Shown in pieces: positions 22,259-32,832 of a stretch of DNA of 64,000 nt. The stretch comes from Amborella trichopoda. Lineage: Eukaryota; Streptophyta; Magnoliopsida; Amborellales; Amborellaceae. Each line of letters starts with the position of its first letter. Positions within the stretch are counted from its first letter, which is position 1. Below the pieces are notes generated by a model that was given only the letters and a program-made list of their open reading frames with translations, was not told the origin of the DNA and did not search any database. The translations under genes and the position numbers were made by a program. The stretch is from assembly GCF_000471905.2 (NCBI RefSeq), contig NW_006499535.1:184548-248547 (forward strand), in the 5' to 3' direction.

Positions 22259-23905
22259 TGGTCAGACTTGATTTTTCCTCGTGCGGACGGCAAGATAAAA
22301 TCCTCTCTCAAACAACCACGAAGGGTCCACACGCGCTGCACGTTTGTTGGTGTACATACACATGCTCTCCTTTGTGCGGATAGGAACCAACAATGAGAAA
22401 GATTTTACAACATGGGTGCGTTTAAGCGCCGACCTCATCGTTTGGGGGTTCGGGGACACGCTCGGGCGGTTCACCCTCTCAGAACAATTATAAAGCCCAT
22501 CGATTGTCTGCCAATGCGATTTCGACACGTACTCTCCTCAAGCTTTAACACCTCACCTTATTCTCTTATGCTGGAAACTGCAATGTGAATTCGATGATAT
22601 TCCTCTACAACTATCGACTCAAGAAGACTCCACCCGAGTGAGTGAAGAACGTATATATTTTTTGTGGCTCAACTCAACTGTATGGAGAGGAAGTTAGAGT
22701 GATGATCCGAGGATTGGAACTCTTGGGATGACTTTAAAGGGTACTCTTTTGAGGGTATGATGGATAGCGAGATTCTATACGGAACCGTAGGTTTGCTGCG
22801 TTTACGCTCGAAGCACTAAAGGGAAGATTGCAAAGAGAGACAGGACCGCGGGTTCCATGGCTTTGAGACCCACTGCACTATAAGAATGAGAGAAAGTGGG
22901 GGGAAGAGACGGGACCGTACCTTTGTCATGGCTCTAGGTTACTGTGAGAGGAAAGTAACAAGTAAAGAGAGAGAGGAAGAAAGAGGAGAGAGAGTGGGCT
23001 TGAGGTGTAGCCTATCCTAAGAGAGGGAGATAGAGAAGTGCTCACGTGTTGAAGCTGAGCTAGGGTTAGTTTCTCTCCCTAAAAGTTTTTCCTCTCCTCA
23101 CCGTTCAATCCAAGGGTTAGAAGCAAAAGACAAGTGGACACAAGCTTTATGCCTCGATTTAGTTAGTGAATAATCCTGCCTTTTTACAATTGACTTAAGC
23201 TTGTTTATATAGAGGACCCACTATACAAGGGTGGATTCTCAAAACTAAGCCCAATTATAATTAATATAAATTACAATAAATCCTAAATTTAAGAATAATG
23301 ACCAAAATGCTCTTTACAACTTTATGTATTAATGATAAAACCATCCCTTTCTGAGCAGCCTTTCGTCATTGCCAGATCTTGGGAGCTTTTTGGTATGTTT
23401 ATGATGGTGGTTCAGACAATTCATCATCATAGTCTTGATGCATGTTTGATTCTGAAGAATTTGATGTCTTTTGATCGTCTTGAGACGGACTTTTCCCGAG
23501 GGGTAAAAATCTGGCTAAGTTGTGAAGTTTGGTCGTCAATGCAATGCAATCCATGGTGCTCCGAATCTTTCTTTTTATAATAAATTAAAGAGGAGACCTT
23601 CACAATTGTTTTGCACCAAATTTTGTCTGATTTGGTTCTTGCTTGAAGTACTTCTAAATTCGGGAAGTCGCCAAGAAAAGGGATACCGACGACCGAGAAA
23701 TCTTGCATTCTTCAATCTTGGAATTTGTGCTATCTGACCTTAATCTGTGTGCCAAATTTATACTAGCTTATAACCCTTCATGATACGGTCGCATCGGACC
23801 CAACTTCGCGATGATCCGATGTACAGATCTCAAGTTATCGCTTCACGTTGGACGAGATGTATTTATTTCAAAACTCTTATTTCTATGGTTTCAAGCTCAT
23901 CACCT
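22259..23905 (-). repeat. el2 5' LTR, left part (interrupted by el3)
   Basis: Starts TGGTCAGACTTG right after the PBS. A TATA box lies at 23204-23212 (sense CTATATAAA). The sequence stops matching the expected LTR at 23905 where el3 begins, and the remainder continues at 40794. Confidence 0.75.
23204..23212 (-). promoter_or_regulatory. Probable TATA box of el2 5' LTR
   Basis: Sense CTATATAAA, followed (sense direction) by a leader toward the PBS at 22256. Same position class as the other LTR TATA boxes. Confidence 0.6.
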
Positions 23906-25256
23906 TGGTTAGGTGCCTCGATTGCGTCCTTCGGATCTATGTGATCTGATGGCACGTGTCTCACATTTCTAGTGAACCCGAGATTTGAGATCGCTCTCTC
24001 AGAACCTTGCTCGAGGGCAAGGGCAGGTATACCAACCAATGATAAAGGAATTTTAGGTGGGTTCGGGACTTACTCAAGCTGGCTCGCGTGAGCGCCCTCT
24101 TAGATCACAAAGAAAGCCCCCCAGCTGCTTGAGCTGGTTCGGAATCGCCTCCCTTGACTTGTAATCCTCTTGTTTTTTCTGAACAACACTTTTATGGTTA
24201 ATTCGTAAGACAAGTGGGTCGATGGGACCCACCCTTGTCTTAGGGCAATGCACGTTCACATGAGAATGCGATGAAGCGCAAGGTTTGGTGAAAGATAGAA
24301 AAGAGAAGAGAGCTTGACGTAGGGGTGAGACTAACATGACAACCAGAAATCACTGACTCGACGTGGTAGCAAGACGGACATGGTTCTCAGCACCTACACG
24401 ACGGCAATACTAATCGAATGCGAGGTCATCGCATCGGTGATAGGCTAGGTCAACCCTCAGTCAAGTGAGAAGAGAAAGAGGTGAAGAGGAAAGAATGAGA
24501 TGGCAAAGAGAAGGGGAAATCCATACGTCAATAGGTATCGAGGTGGGCGATGCAAGGAGACGGCGCATCCCTTACTGATGGCACTAGCTCCTTACAAGGC
24601 ACACAACGATAGTTTATCCTAAGTCACATGACGATAGGTGCAGAACATAGGAAGAAAGGCGACGAACACCGAGCACCCGGAGGAGGCTCAGGATGATGAT
24701 GGGCGTTGCCAAAGCCCCTAAAAGGTGGTGATGGGTGTTGTCGAAGCCCATAGCAGGCGGCAATAGGTATCGCTGTCTACACTAGACAGGTGATAGGAAA
24801 AGACCCCTGCAGTGACAACAAACCTTGCCGTCTGGGTTCTTCATCGAGATGTCACAACAACGTATGTGGGCGGTGATAGGCAACGCCATCTACAGACTTC
24901 ACTGGAAGAAAGAGATAGACGATTAGAAGGGGAGGGGGACTCGCGCATGGCGCTGCCATCACCCTACGCACCCTGTGAGACCAAGAGAGGGGCATGCATG
25001 GCACTGCCACTGCAGTGCATGACCCTTGCGAGGGACTCAGACAAAGAAGAAGGAAAAGAGAGGGGAGAAGAGAGAGAAAGTTTACCTCAAACCTAAGGGT
25101 ACCAATCAAAAGTTTCTCTCACCTCGCACCCTCTCTCAAGCGTAACACAACAATGGTAAGAAAGAGAAACTTGTATTAAGTAAAAACTCTCTCTTGTGTG
25201 TGTATGCCTCTGTCTCTTCTCTTTTCTTTTCTTTTTTTTTTACGTCCAACGATGGT

Positions 25257-25276
25257 NNNNNNNNNNNNNNNNNNNN
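25257..25276. other. Assembly gap (20 N)
   Basis: Both sides carry nearly the same string (T-run, ACGTCC, AACGATGGT). The sister LTR has one copy only, so the gap is probably a failed overlap rather than missing sequence. Confidence 0.9.
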
Positions 25277-25302
25277 TTTTTTTACGTCCTAACGATGGTA
25301 CG

Positions 25303-25311
25303 TATATATAG
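25303..25311 (-). promoter_or_regulatory. Probable TATA box of el3 left LTR
   Basis: Sense CTATATATA; identical in the right LTR at 39518-39526. Confidence 0.6.
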
Positions 25312-26586
25312 AAGTGTCCCCAAATATGGGTGGATGATCAAAAGTAACCTAATTGCTGGAAATTAAGATTAAATTGAATTAAAAGAAATTAGAAATAGGG
25401 TGCAAAATAATAGATTTGCCCCTTCCTAACAAGTTGTGGAATTTCATAACAGTCTCTGTGTTTCCCTAGGTGTGATCTTGCATGGCTAATTCAGGGTCGT
25501 TCTGGTGCCTAGTTGATCGTAAGATGATTGCTTTCTTGTAGGGCTCGTCATGGCTATCGATTTGATACGAAATTCGAGCCATGGATCATGTTTTTTGTCC
25601 ACAATCATGTCACTTGAAATTTGAGTAGATCTTGAAACTTTAGATCGATAGTGTGTTCGTTCCTTGATTTTTTTTGTGTTTTCTTCGCTGAATCACACTG
25701 AGCATGCCACTACGATCACGTGGCACCAAACACAGCTCTATTCCTTGATTGAACAAAGATTTTGCAAGTTTGAAAGTTTGGCCAGAATCAAGGATTCCAG
25801 CAATGAAATTTGCAATCTGTTCTTCGGCTTTATGTGCAGAACCCGACCGTTAATCATGTATGGGGTTTTTGTCAAAGATGGTCCGAGACCTTATGCCCGC
25901 AATGGAATTAGTCTTACGTCGATCGGGCTTGTGAGCAGCGTGATTTGCTCAATCGTACGAGGGACAGTGTTGCTGATTTTCCTACACTTTCTTCAAAGAT
26001 TAGCAACTTCTCTCTAGCTTTTCTTCGCCCTCAGGTATCGTCACAGGGCGTGCCACATATCGAATCACTCGTCTTGACTAGACGAACATGCTCCCCAAAT
26101 TTGAGAATGATCCAACTTAGGACGAGTGAGATACGAGCATCGAAAGCTATTGGTCGTGACTGTCCCTTCAATGGTGTAGTGTTACAGGGTGGCCGCACGA
26201 GAATAGCGTGCAGCTTTACCTTTTTCACTCTTTCACCTATAACTTCTTCCTGGAGTGTCCGTTTGAGCTGAAAATTTACCCTTGGGGGTTTTCAACCGTG
26301 TCAGATCTAATGATAGTAGTCCCACAACAATTTGAAATGCTGAAAATGTAGGTCTAGTTATAGGGGTCTGTTTCAAGGTGTTGTGACCGATTCTGCCGAA
26401 ACTGTTTCTTAGTCTGCACTGCCTTAAACATGTCAGAATCCAAGGAAACTTGGTAAGAGATTCTTGAGAGACCTCATGAAGATCTTGGCCGGTTTTGGGG
26501 CTATTCTAAGGCTGTTCAAGTTTCCACTACTTGCTAGGCCTTTATTGAGCAGGGGCCCCCATGTTAATGAAAAATACCTTCCAACA

Positions 26587-27040
26587 GCATGCCCCACCGA
26601 ATGTTGTACTTCAAGAGAATCGAGAAGTGCAATAATTGGGGACTTTTGAGGGATCTTTGTCAAAGTCTGCACCATCAAGAGACTATTTGTGGTTTTGGAG
26701 CATGAGGCCTTTGTCAAGACTTACAAAACCAGGCCTTTTTTGAAGGCCAAATGCTACGAACCTTCACTCGGTGTTGTTTGCTGCTACACTATGTTTGCTT
26801 TTGATGCTCAAGGTATCTTTGTAGGTCCTGTCTAGCGGGGTCCGATCGAGGGCTTCTGAGCCAACCCGAAAGTTTGGTCCAATGTAGGCTACGGGGTTTA
26901 ACGAAGACTACCCTGAAGCCTATGGCAGGTTAGACCCTGGCTTCGTCAATTTCTTACCTTCGCGATGGATTTTAGCACTTATGGAGGGATCTTTTGGTCA
27001 TCGTCCTCACCCTCAAGGACTCTTGTTGTTGTTGAATTAG
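26587..27040 (-). other. el3 3' untranslated region next to the LTR
   Basis: No credible ORF. The first bases (GCATGCCCCACCGAATGTTG) match el1 3262 onward. A weak polypurine tract, GGTGGGGCATGC on the sense strand, precedes the LTR. Confidence 0.5.
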
Positions 27041-27260
27041 AGAGAACTTATGCGGCTCTCACTCTCTGATGAGCCATGAAACTGGGAAGATCTTATGCGG
27101 CTCTTACTCCCTGATGAGCCATGAAACCGGGAAGATCTTATGAGGCTCTCACTCCCTGAAGAACCATGAAACTGGGGAGACTTTATGAGGCTCTCACTCC
27201 CTGATGAGCCACGAAACCGAGGAGATCTTATGAGGCTCTCACTCCTTGACGAGCCATCTG
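27041..27260. repeat. 45-bp tandem repeat, about five units
   Basis: Unit GAAGATCTTATGAGGCTCTC then ACTCCCTGATGAGCCATGAA plus five bases, with period 45 (GAAGA at 27086 and again at 27131). Not seen in el1. Confidence 0.85.
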
Positions 27261-28189
27261 GTTGGCGACTGGATGTTCGCTTTTGAGGATTTTAGGCAGA
27301 CCTCAGTAGCATCATGACAATTTAGAAATTGAATGCCAGCTGAGGCGGCAGTCGTGCGTCAGTTTCTCTTGTCGGTCCAAGCGCCCTTTCATGGGTTTTC
27401 ACTTGAATAAGAGAAGTCACGCTGTGAAGATGGTTTTCAATAACTTCTATTATTTCTGGGCTCTTTTACCCATGACATGTGGTCATGTCTACCCTTTTCA
27501 TCCATTTTTACTCATGGTGCCCTTTTGGGGTTTTCATTGTGCCTGGATTTCCTTTCCATGGAACTCTCTTACTCATGGTATCGTGACCATTCTCGTCCGT
27601 CAATTTTACTCATGGCCTTCCCTTGTCCAGGTGTACACCAAGCCCGTTTTTTTTTTTGAGAAGGCGTATTTAGAGTTGTGCCTTCGAGACTTGTGCGAAG
27701 CCTTTTAACGTCGTGCGGCTAGGGCGTGAACTATAGTTTATGGTCATACAACCATAGTGGTGATCAATAGTAGTTTGTGGAGGCCATAGAGTGAGCTTAG
27801 TGATGACTTTGACTCACTTGGGAAGGTGGCATGAAGTTGCCTTGTGAAGAGTTGATGATGAATGGATTGTGGGTGAACCATGATGACCCACTATATGACG
27901 GCGAGTGTGGCTTGCAGAAGGGTTCACCGTTTGGTGAGCATGGGTAAGACTCACTGGAGGGAAAAAGATGGTAATGATGGTGAAGGTGGTGCACGCACAC
28001 GAATGGGCAGGCTAACGAAGGCATGCTTGAAGATGCACGTAAAGGGCGTGTGCCGGTATGTAGGCTCACTGGGGAGAAGAAAAGGGTACGGGCACAAAAA
28101 TGGGTCAGTTAGGGAAAGTGTGCACCAAGATACACACGGAAGGGGTGTGCGGTTGACGGGGCATGTTTTAAGGTCGCGCCTTTTAGACC
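27261..28189 (-). other. el3 3' region, no gene
   Basis: Related to the el1 stretch 4150-4900 (both contain GGGCTCTTTTACCCATGAC and similar phrases). Open frames of 60-108 codons occur on both strands, but they show no domain and do not agree between the two elements. Confidence 0.45.
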
Positions 28190-28360
28190 TAAGCAAAGCA
28201 GTTTAACGTCATGCGCTCAAAACGTGCACTATGGTTTAAGGTCATATAGCTTGGACCATGGTTATGCAGTTTAAAGTCATGCAACTAGGACCGTGCAGTT
28301 TAAGGTCATGCAACTAGACCTTCGCTACAGTTTAAGGTCATATAGTTTGGACCATGAGTG
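28190..28360. repeat. 35-bp array units in el3, first block
   Basis: Units with GCAGTTTAAGGTCATGCAAC and GGTCATATAGTTTGGACC, the same family as 4550-6270. Confidence 0.8.
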
Positions 28361-28379
28361 TGGGTTGCCATGTAGATGA

Positions 28380-28615
28380 AGCTCCATGGGGGATAGGTCT
28401 GTGGATAACCATCTGCTTCCCTAGGGATAAGGAGAGTTAGGTCTATGCACCAACAGAGAGATAAAGAAGGTGGTGGCACTCGAGGAGTGGCAGGCAAAAG
28501 AGACTTCACTGGGATGAGGAGGGCCAGTGTGACTCTCTGGGGTGAAGGATAAGGCTTCATGTAACTCCACTGGGGTGACATGCCAGAGCACAGGTGTAAC
28601 TCTACTGGGGATAGT
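28380..28615. repeat. Cluster of PBS-like motifs, el3
   Basis: Plus-strand ACTCCACTGGGG at 28564-28575 (12 bases identical to the el3 PBS), ACTCTACTGGGGA at 28599-28611, GACTTCACTGGGA at 28502-28514 and GACTCTCTGGGG at 28531-28542. This parallels the cluster at 6320-6722. Confidence 0.6.
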
Positions 28616-29059
28616 GGTAGAACGTGCTCGATGGCAACGGGGTCAATCATAAGGGTAGGAGGGTGTCATGCGGTAACCCCATGGAGACATGTAGGAACAA
28701 GAAGCAATTTATAGTCATGCGAATGGACTATATGTCATGCAATTTAACGTCTTTCTACAGGGACATTTGACATTTTTACTCGTGATGACCTGTAGGGGAG
28801 GATCAACATGCCAGTCACTTGAGAGTGAGTGCCCCGAAGGGTTTTCACTGCTCATTTGTTTTGACAGTCTTGCCCATAGTTCCCTTGCAGGTTTTCACTA
28901 TGCCTGTCTTTTTCTCTTTTTGACATATTTTGGTCATGGTGGCCTTTGGGGGTGCACACCATGTCCGTCATTCATTTGTTTTTTTTGACATTTTTACCCA
29001 TGACGCCCTTGCGGGTTTTCATCATGTCCATCTTCTTTTTCTTTTCTTTTTTTTGGGAA

Positions 29060-29625
29060 GCATGTTTAAGGTCATACCACTGTGACCATCAATTTGGCGT
29101 GTTTTAGGGTCATCCGCCAAGACCTAAGGGCATGTTTAAGATCTTGCCTTCGAGACCGTATGTTGTGCAGTTTGACATCGTGTCACTAGGATGTGTGCTA
29201 TAGGTTAGGGTCTATAGCTTGGACCTTGGTTGTGCAGTTTAAGGTCATGCCATAGACCATGCAGTTTAAAGTCGTGCAACTAGACCACTGCTACAGTTTA
29301 AGGTCGTATAGTTTGGACCATGGTCGTACAGTTTTGAGTCATGTGGCAAGGACTATGGCTGTTTAAGGTCATGCAGCACGGACCGTGGCTATGCAATTTA
29401 AAGTCATACAGCTAGGACTGTGGCTATGCAGTTTAAAGTCATATAGCTAGGACCGTGGCTATGCAGTTTAAAGTCATGTGACAAGGAATTTGCAGTTTAA
29501 GGTCGTGCAACTAGACATTTTCTACAGTTTAACGTCATATAGATCGGACCATGGTCGTATAGTTTTGAGTCATGTGACAAGGACTATGGCTATGCAGTTT
29601 ACAGTCATGCAGCACAGACTGTGTA
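29060..29625. repeat. 35-bp array units in el3, second block
   Basis: Repeated GCAGTTTAAAGTCATGCAGC and AGGACTGTGGCTAT units. More diverged than in el1 and lacking the most homogeneous core. Confidence 0.8.
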
Positions 29626-29874
29626 CATGGTGAGGAAATGCGACTTCATGGGGAATAGAGTCGTCACCAGAGATTGGGCTCCCTGAGGAGTGAGGTTGTG
29701 ATGCAAGGAATGAACTTCTTGAAGATGAGGGATGATGGCCTGGAGAAGAGTGCCAAGGCATGCGCGTGGCACCAAGTGTGGAGTGGCACATACCTCAGTC
29801 AGCCTAAGTGATGCGTTAGGTCCCTTGGTGAAGCATGCGGCAATATGCCCCGACGTTTCTTGCGGCGATGATCT

Positions 29875-30050
29875 ATGGACGAGACGCGCTCGGTGATGAC
29901 CCTTGGATGAGACGCACGATGATAATCTCTAGATGAGATGCACGATGATAGTCTCTAATTGAGGCGCTCGGTAAAAGTCTTGATGGGGCATGCAGCACTA
30001 GCCTTCTAGTGAGGCACGTGACACAAGTCTTGATGAGGTGCACGACAATG
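29875..30050. repeat. Degenerate repeats of about 35 bp before the antisense promoter
   Basis: Four to five units built on GATGAGACGC..CGATGATA and TCTTGATGAGGTGCACGAC. Confidence 0.6.
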
Positions 30051-30149
30051 ATGCTTCCAGTCTCGGGCTTGGCCCGCCCTAGCCTGGTCTTATCGCCATC
30101 AGGAGCTGAGGACTGGAGCATCATTAAGAGTTTGTCGGGGGTAGTGTTC

Positions 30150-30215
30150 AGTACTGCGGAGTATAAGAAGGGGAGAAACCTCAGCTTATTATTTTACCGA
30201 AGGGTAAAACAGTTT
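30150..30215 (+). promoter_or_regulatory. Candidate antisense promoter of el3
   Basis: AGTATAAGAAG at 30160-30170, then GAAACCTCAG and TATTTTACCGAAGGGTAAAA. el1 has the same order at 7167-7215. It lies about 950 bp before the start of the antisense ORF, and runs opposite to gag. Confidence 0.55.
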
Positions 30216-31109
30216 AAAGTTTTTTAGAGAGACAGAGAGCCAAAGCTTTCTGGTGAGGGCTTTTCGGCCAGCACTTTTTGGCAAAAATCTTGCAGAGATA
30301 GGCCCTTAGGGATTTTCTTGGTGAGCTTCAGGAGGTGCGAAGCTTCGTAGCGTGATTAGGAAGACTTTTCAGCAAGTGTCGAGGCTCGCAAAGGTGCCCT
30401 ACTGGGGTTCGAGCGCTGCTCTACTCGTTCAGTTGCTGAGGGGGAGGTCGCAGAGAGTTCAGAGGGCTTTGTCAGCTCTCAGGTTGATGGAGGAGACGGA
30501 GAAGGGGCTGTATTGAGTTCACCGGAAACTTAGCAGAATTCTGGTGAACTTTGGTGAACTGCTGAAGTGGGAAACCAGGAAGAAGGGAAATCTGCAGGGT
30601 AATAGGGACTTAGGGGAGCTTTCTATGGGGACTTTCGATGATTTTTCACTAACTCCAGCAATGAGCAGAAGGCGGGAAGGATTTTCCCGGTGGGTGGGGC
30701 GAATTCTCAATGAAGGGGAAGTGCCGGTGGGGACCCAGAGGGTTGTAGGACCGTAACAGTCGAGGAGGTGAGGAGTCATGGGATGGCGAACAGTCACCTT
30801 CCGCACGCACGACGACAGGCCATGCCGCAAGTGTCAGGCAGTATGTCCGAATTTCAAGGGTCACATGTGTGCTGCGTTCTGATTGTTGGAGCGAGGCATT
30901 AATACTCCTTGATTTGTGGGATGTTGATAGTCATTGGCTAATCCGAGACGGCGATTCCCTCCTGGTGGCGACAGTGATAGTTCTGCCCTTGGCTGCGAGA
31001 CGACAATAGCATCTCAGTGGGTAGACGACGATAGTCCTGTCCTGGTGAGCACAGTTTCTTTGTGGTCATGTGAATAGTTAGTGCTTTTTGGATAAAAGCC
31101 CTCTGACAT
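30216..31109 (+). other. Long leader before the el3 antisense ORF
   Basis: No conserved coding frame. GC-richer than the flanks with short upstream ATGs. It is related in style and order to el1 7235-8100 (phrases TTTTC..GGCAAAAATC and GAGGAGGTG). It may contain an intron, which cannot be settled here. Confidence 0.4.
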
Positions 31110-32075
31110 ATGTCTTCTCGACGATCAGCCAAGATCTCTAAAGCTTTCGAGGTGCAAGCTTCTTCAAACAGGGGCCTTGTTGTTATTGACGACGAGGAGC
31201 CTCCCATTATTGAGAACGAACTGCATCCTTCTTCTCAACCTCCTGTCTCTGAAGGCGAGAGTGAGTACGACCTGATAGTCATGGGCATTAAGGCGATGTT
31301 ACTTGCAACCTTGAGAGAGAGCCTCGCACCTTTTGCTCGAAGGGAACTTATCATAAGTTCAGCGTTTATAGTTACCTCTTTTTCAGGCCAAGTTGTTCAC
31401 CCTCTCTTCTGGCGCATTCGCGGGGGTTTTGTTGCATCACAGGCCAAGATTCCTTTCCCTTTACAAGTCACCAAACTCAACCTCTGTAATGTTTCCACAG
31501 CTAATGAGTGTGATCTTCTTAGAGCTGCTTATCAACTTTTCAGCCGGGCCTCTTTCCCCGAGCTGGTGATGTTCCCCTTTTTTATGAAGAAGTTGATAGA
31601 CAAGCTCCTAGATTTCAATGTTCCGTGTGAAGACTTATTCAAAACAAAAGTAATTGAGATGGCTCAACAGGCTTGGGCAGTTCTGAATCTAGAGGAATCG
31701 GCCGTTGTTGAGAAATATCCCTCTAGTAGGCCTTTACTTAAGTTTTTCCCTGGGCCTTTGACTATCACTGATTTCGCAGCGGCACACTTTGATAACCTTA
31801 GAACCAACTTGCTCATGCGTCAGTTCGTTCACCCAGATTTTGAGATTTTTCCTTCGGAGGTTCCTTCGATTGTTAAAGAAATCGCATGTCTTGAGAATGA
31901 GAATGACATGGCGATTCTTGAATGTAACATCAATGATTTGGAAAGCTTGCTTGCTGTGGCCCGTGAGGTAGGAAAAGACCCATTTTCTCCTCTATTGGTA
32001 CGTGGGGAATACCCTCCTTTGGTTAGAAAGTTTGCCCTTCTCCAGGCGGCAGTTATGAAGGATGGAATCAAATAG
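31110..32075 (+). CDS. Intact antisense ORF of el3, 321 aa, function unknown
   Basis: A single open frame of 321 codons on the strand opposite to gag and protease, between protease and the 3' LTR. The N-terminus is basic (MSSRRSAKISKAFEV), followed by an acidic stretch (VVIDDEEPP, SEGESEYD), then a mostly folded-looking region with VVHPLFWRIRGGFVASQAK, PELVMFPFFMKKLIDKLLDF and PFSPLLVRGEYPPLVRKFAL. No catalytic motif, signal peptide or membrane segment was seen. Extra antisense ORFs between pol and the 3' LTR are known in Tat-type plant elements; some are reported as related to gypsy-type transposon or plant mobile domain families, but I cannot assign this one. It is notable because the sense genes of the same element are broken. 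Confidence 0.65.
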   Translation: MSSRRSAKISKAFEVQASSNRGLVVIDDEEPPIIENELHPSSQPPVSEGESEYDLIVMGIKAMLLATLRESLAPFARRELIISSAFIVTSFSGQVVHPLFWRIRGGFVASQAKIPFPLQVTKLNLCNVSTANECDLLRAAYQLFSRASFPELVMFPFFMKKLIDKLLDFNVPCEDLFKTKVIEMAQQAWAVLNLEESAVVEKYPSSRPLLKFFPGPLTITDFAAAHFDNLRTNLLMRQFVHPDFEIFPSEVPSIVKEIACLENENDMAILECNINDLESLLAVAREVGKDPFSPLLVRGEYPPLVRKFALLQAAVMKDGIK

Positions 32076-32418
32076 GCGCAACAGGACCATCACCTTCATT
32101 TATAATTCCTTGTATAAAAATTGTCATTAATAGTAGTAAAAGGCCCCCTTTTGCCTGTTTGTAACAATACTTGATTGATGAATGACGCAACTCCTTTCTC
32201 CTGCAATGCATGTCCCTTATTTTTCTCCTTTCTATTTCATTGCTTCCTTCCTTTCATGGTTTGAGACGAGAAAGAGTAGCCCACTCCTTACTTCGTTTTG
32301 TGGTCCTTACTTCGTTTTGTGGTGCCTGCTGTGACTTCAATGACCTCGAATGAGGGAGCAGTTGCTTCCTCACCCCTGAGTGTTTGATTGGAGAGGGGGT
32401 CATAATTCATAGTTCTCA
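32076..32418 (+). other. 3' region of the el3 antisense ORF
   Basis: AT-rich stretch with TATAATTCCTTGTATAAAAA soon after the stop, then no ORF up to the end of the pol-side reading frame at 32419. Likely 3' untranslated. Confidence 0.4.
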
Positions 32419-32817
32419 TTAGTCGATGAGTGTGCTCGCTGTAAGTGCTCTAGAGGGATGACTCTTGACGACCTGTACTTCTTCAACAACCCTCGAGAAG
32501 TGTAGGATGTTCTTTTGGCTGCCGGTGATCTCATTATTCAAGGAGGTCGAAATTTGGAGCACCTTCCATGGCTGTTGGTGTGTCAATTCTGCCTCTAGGA
32601 GATCGATGGGGACATGCAGAACCTTTTGCTGGTCTGATGTATAGGTGACCCTGGGTGTTGGAAGGTCCACCTCTGGGGCTTCCTCAAGCTCATGGGCTAC
32701 TTCTAACTCGTCGTTTTGTTTTGGTGAATTAGAAGTGGAGGGAGAAGCTTCACCTTTAGGAGAGGGTACCATGACTTTGGAGAGGTGGCAAGGTATACTT
32801 GGGTGAATGGGGGTCAA
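32419..32817 (-). pseudogene. el3 post-protease region, no reverse transcriptase
   Basis: A 132-codon frame with an acidic, Glu/Pro-rich linker (ELEVAHELEEAPEVDLPTP) and no RT motif. It ends at 32419. The RT that should follow in this family is missing. Confidence 0.5.
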
Positions 32818-32832
32818 AGGGAGGATCTTACC

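Larger units (their letters stand above)
23906..26586 (-). repeat. el3 left LTR (3' LTR)
   Basis: Starts TGGTTAGGTGCC and ends TTCCAACA. It matches 38142-40793. Contains a TATA at 25303-25311 and a 20-N gap at 25257-25276. It lacks the 47-bp minisatellite of el1 but has diverged repeats built on GGCAATAGGTATTGC near 24720-24890. Confidence 0.88.

Noticed and set aside
22168-22341. Upstream extension of the el2 ORF1 frame
   Set aside because: It would run through the PBS and into the LTR; the aligned start is 22167.
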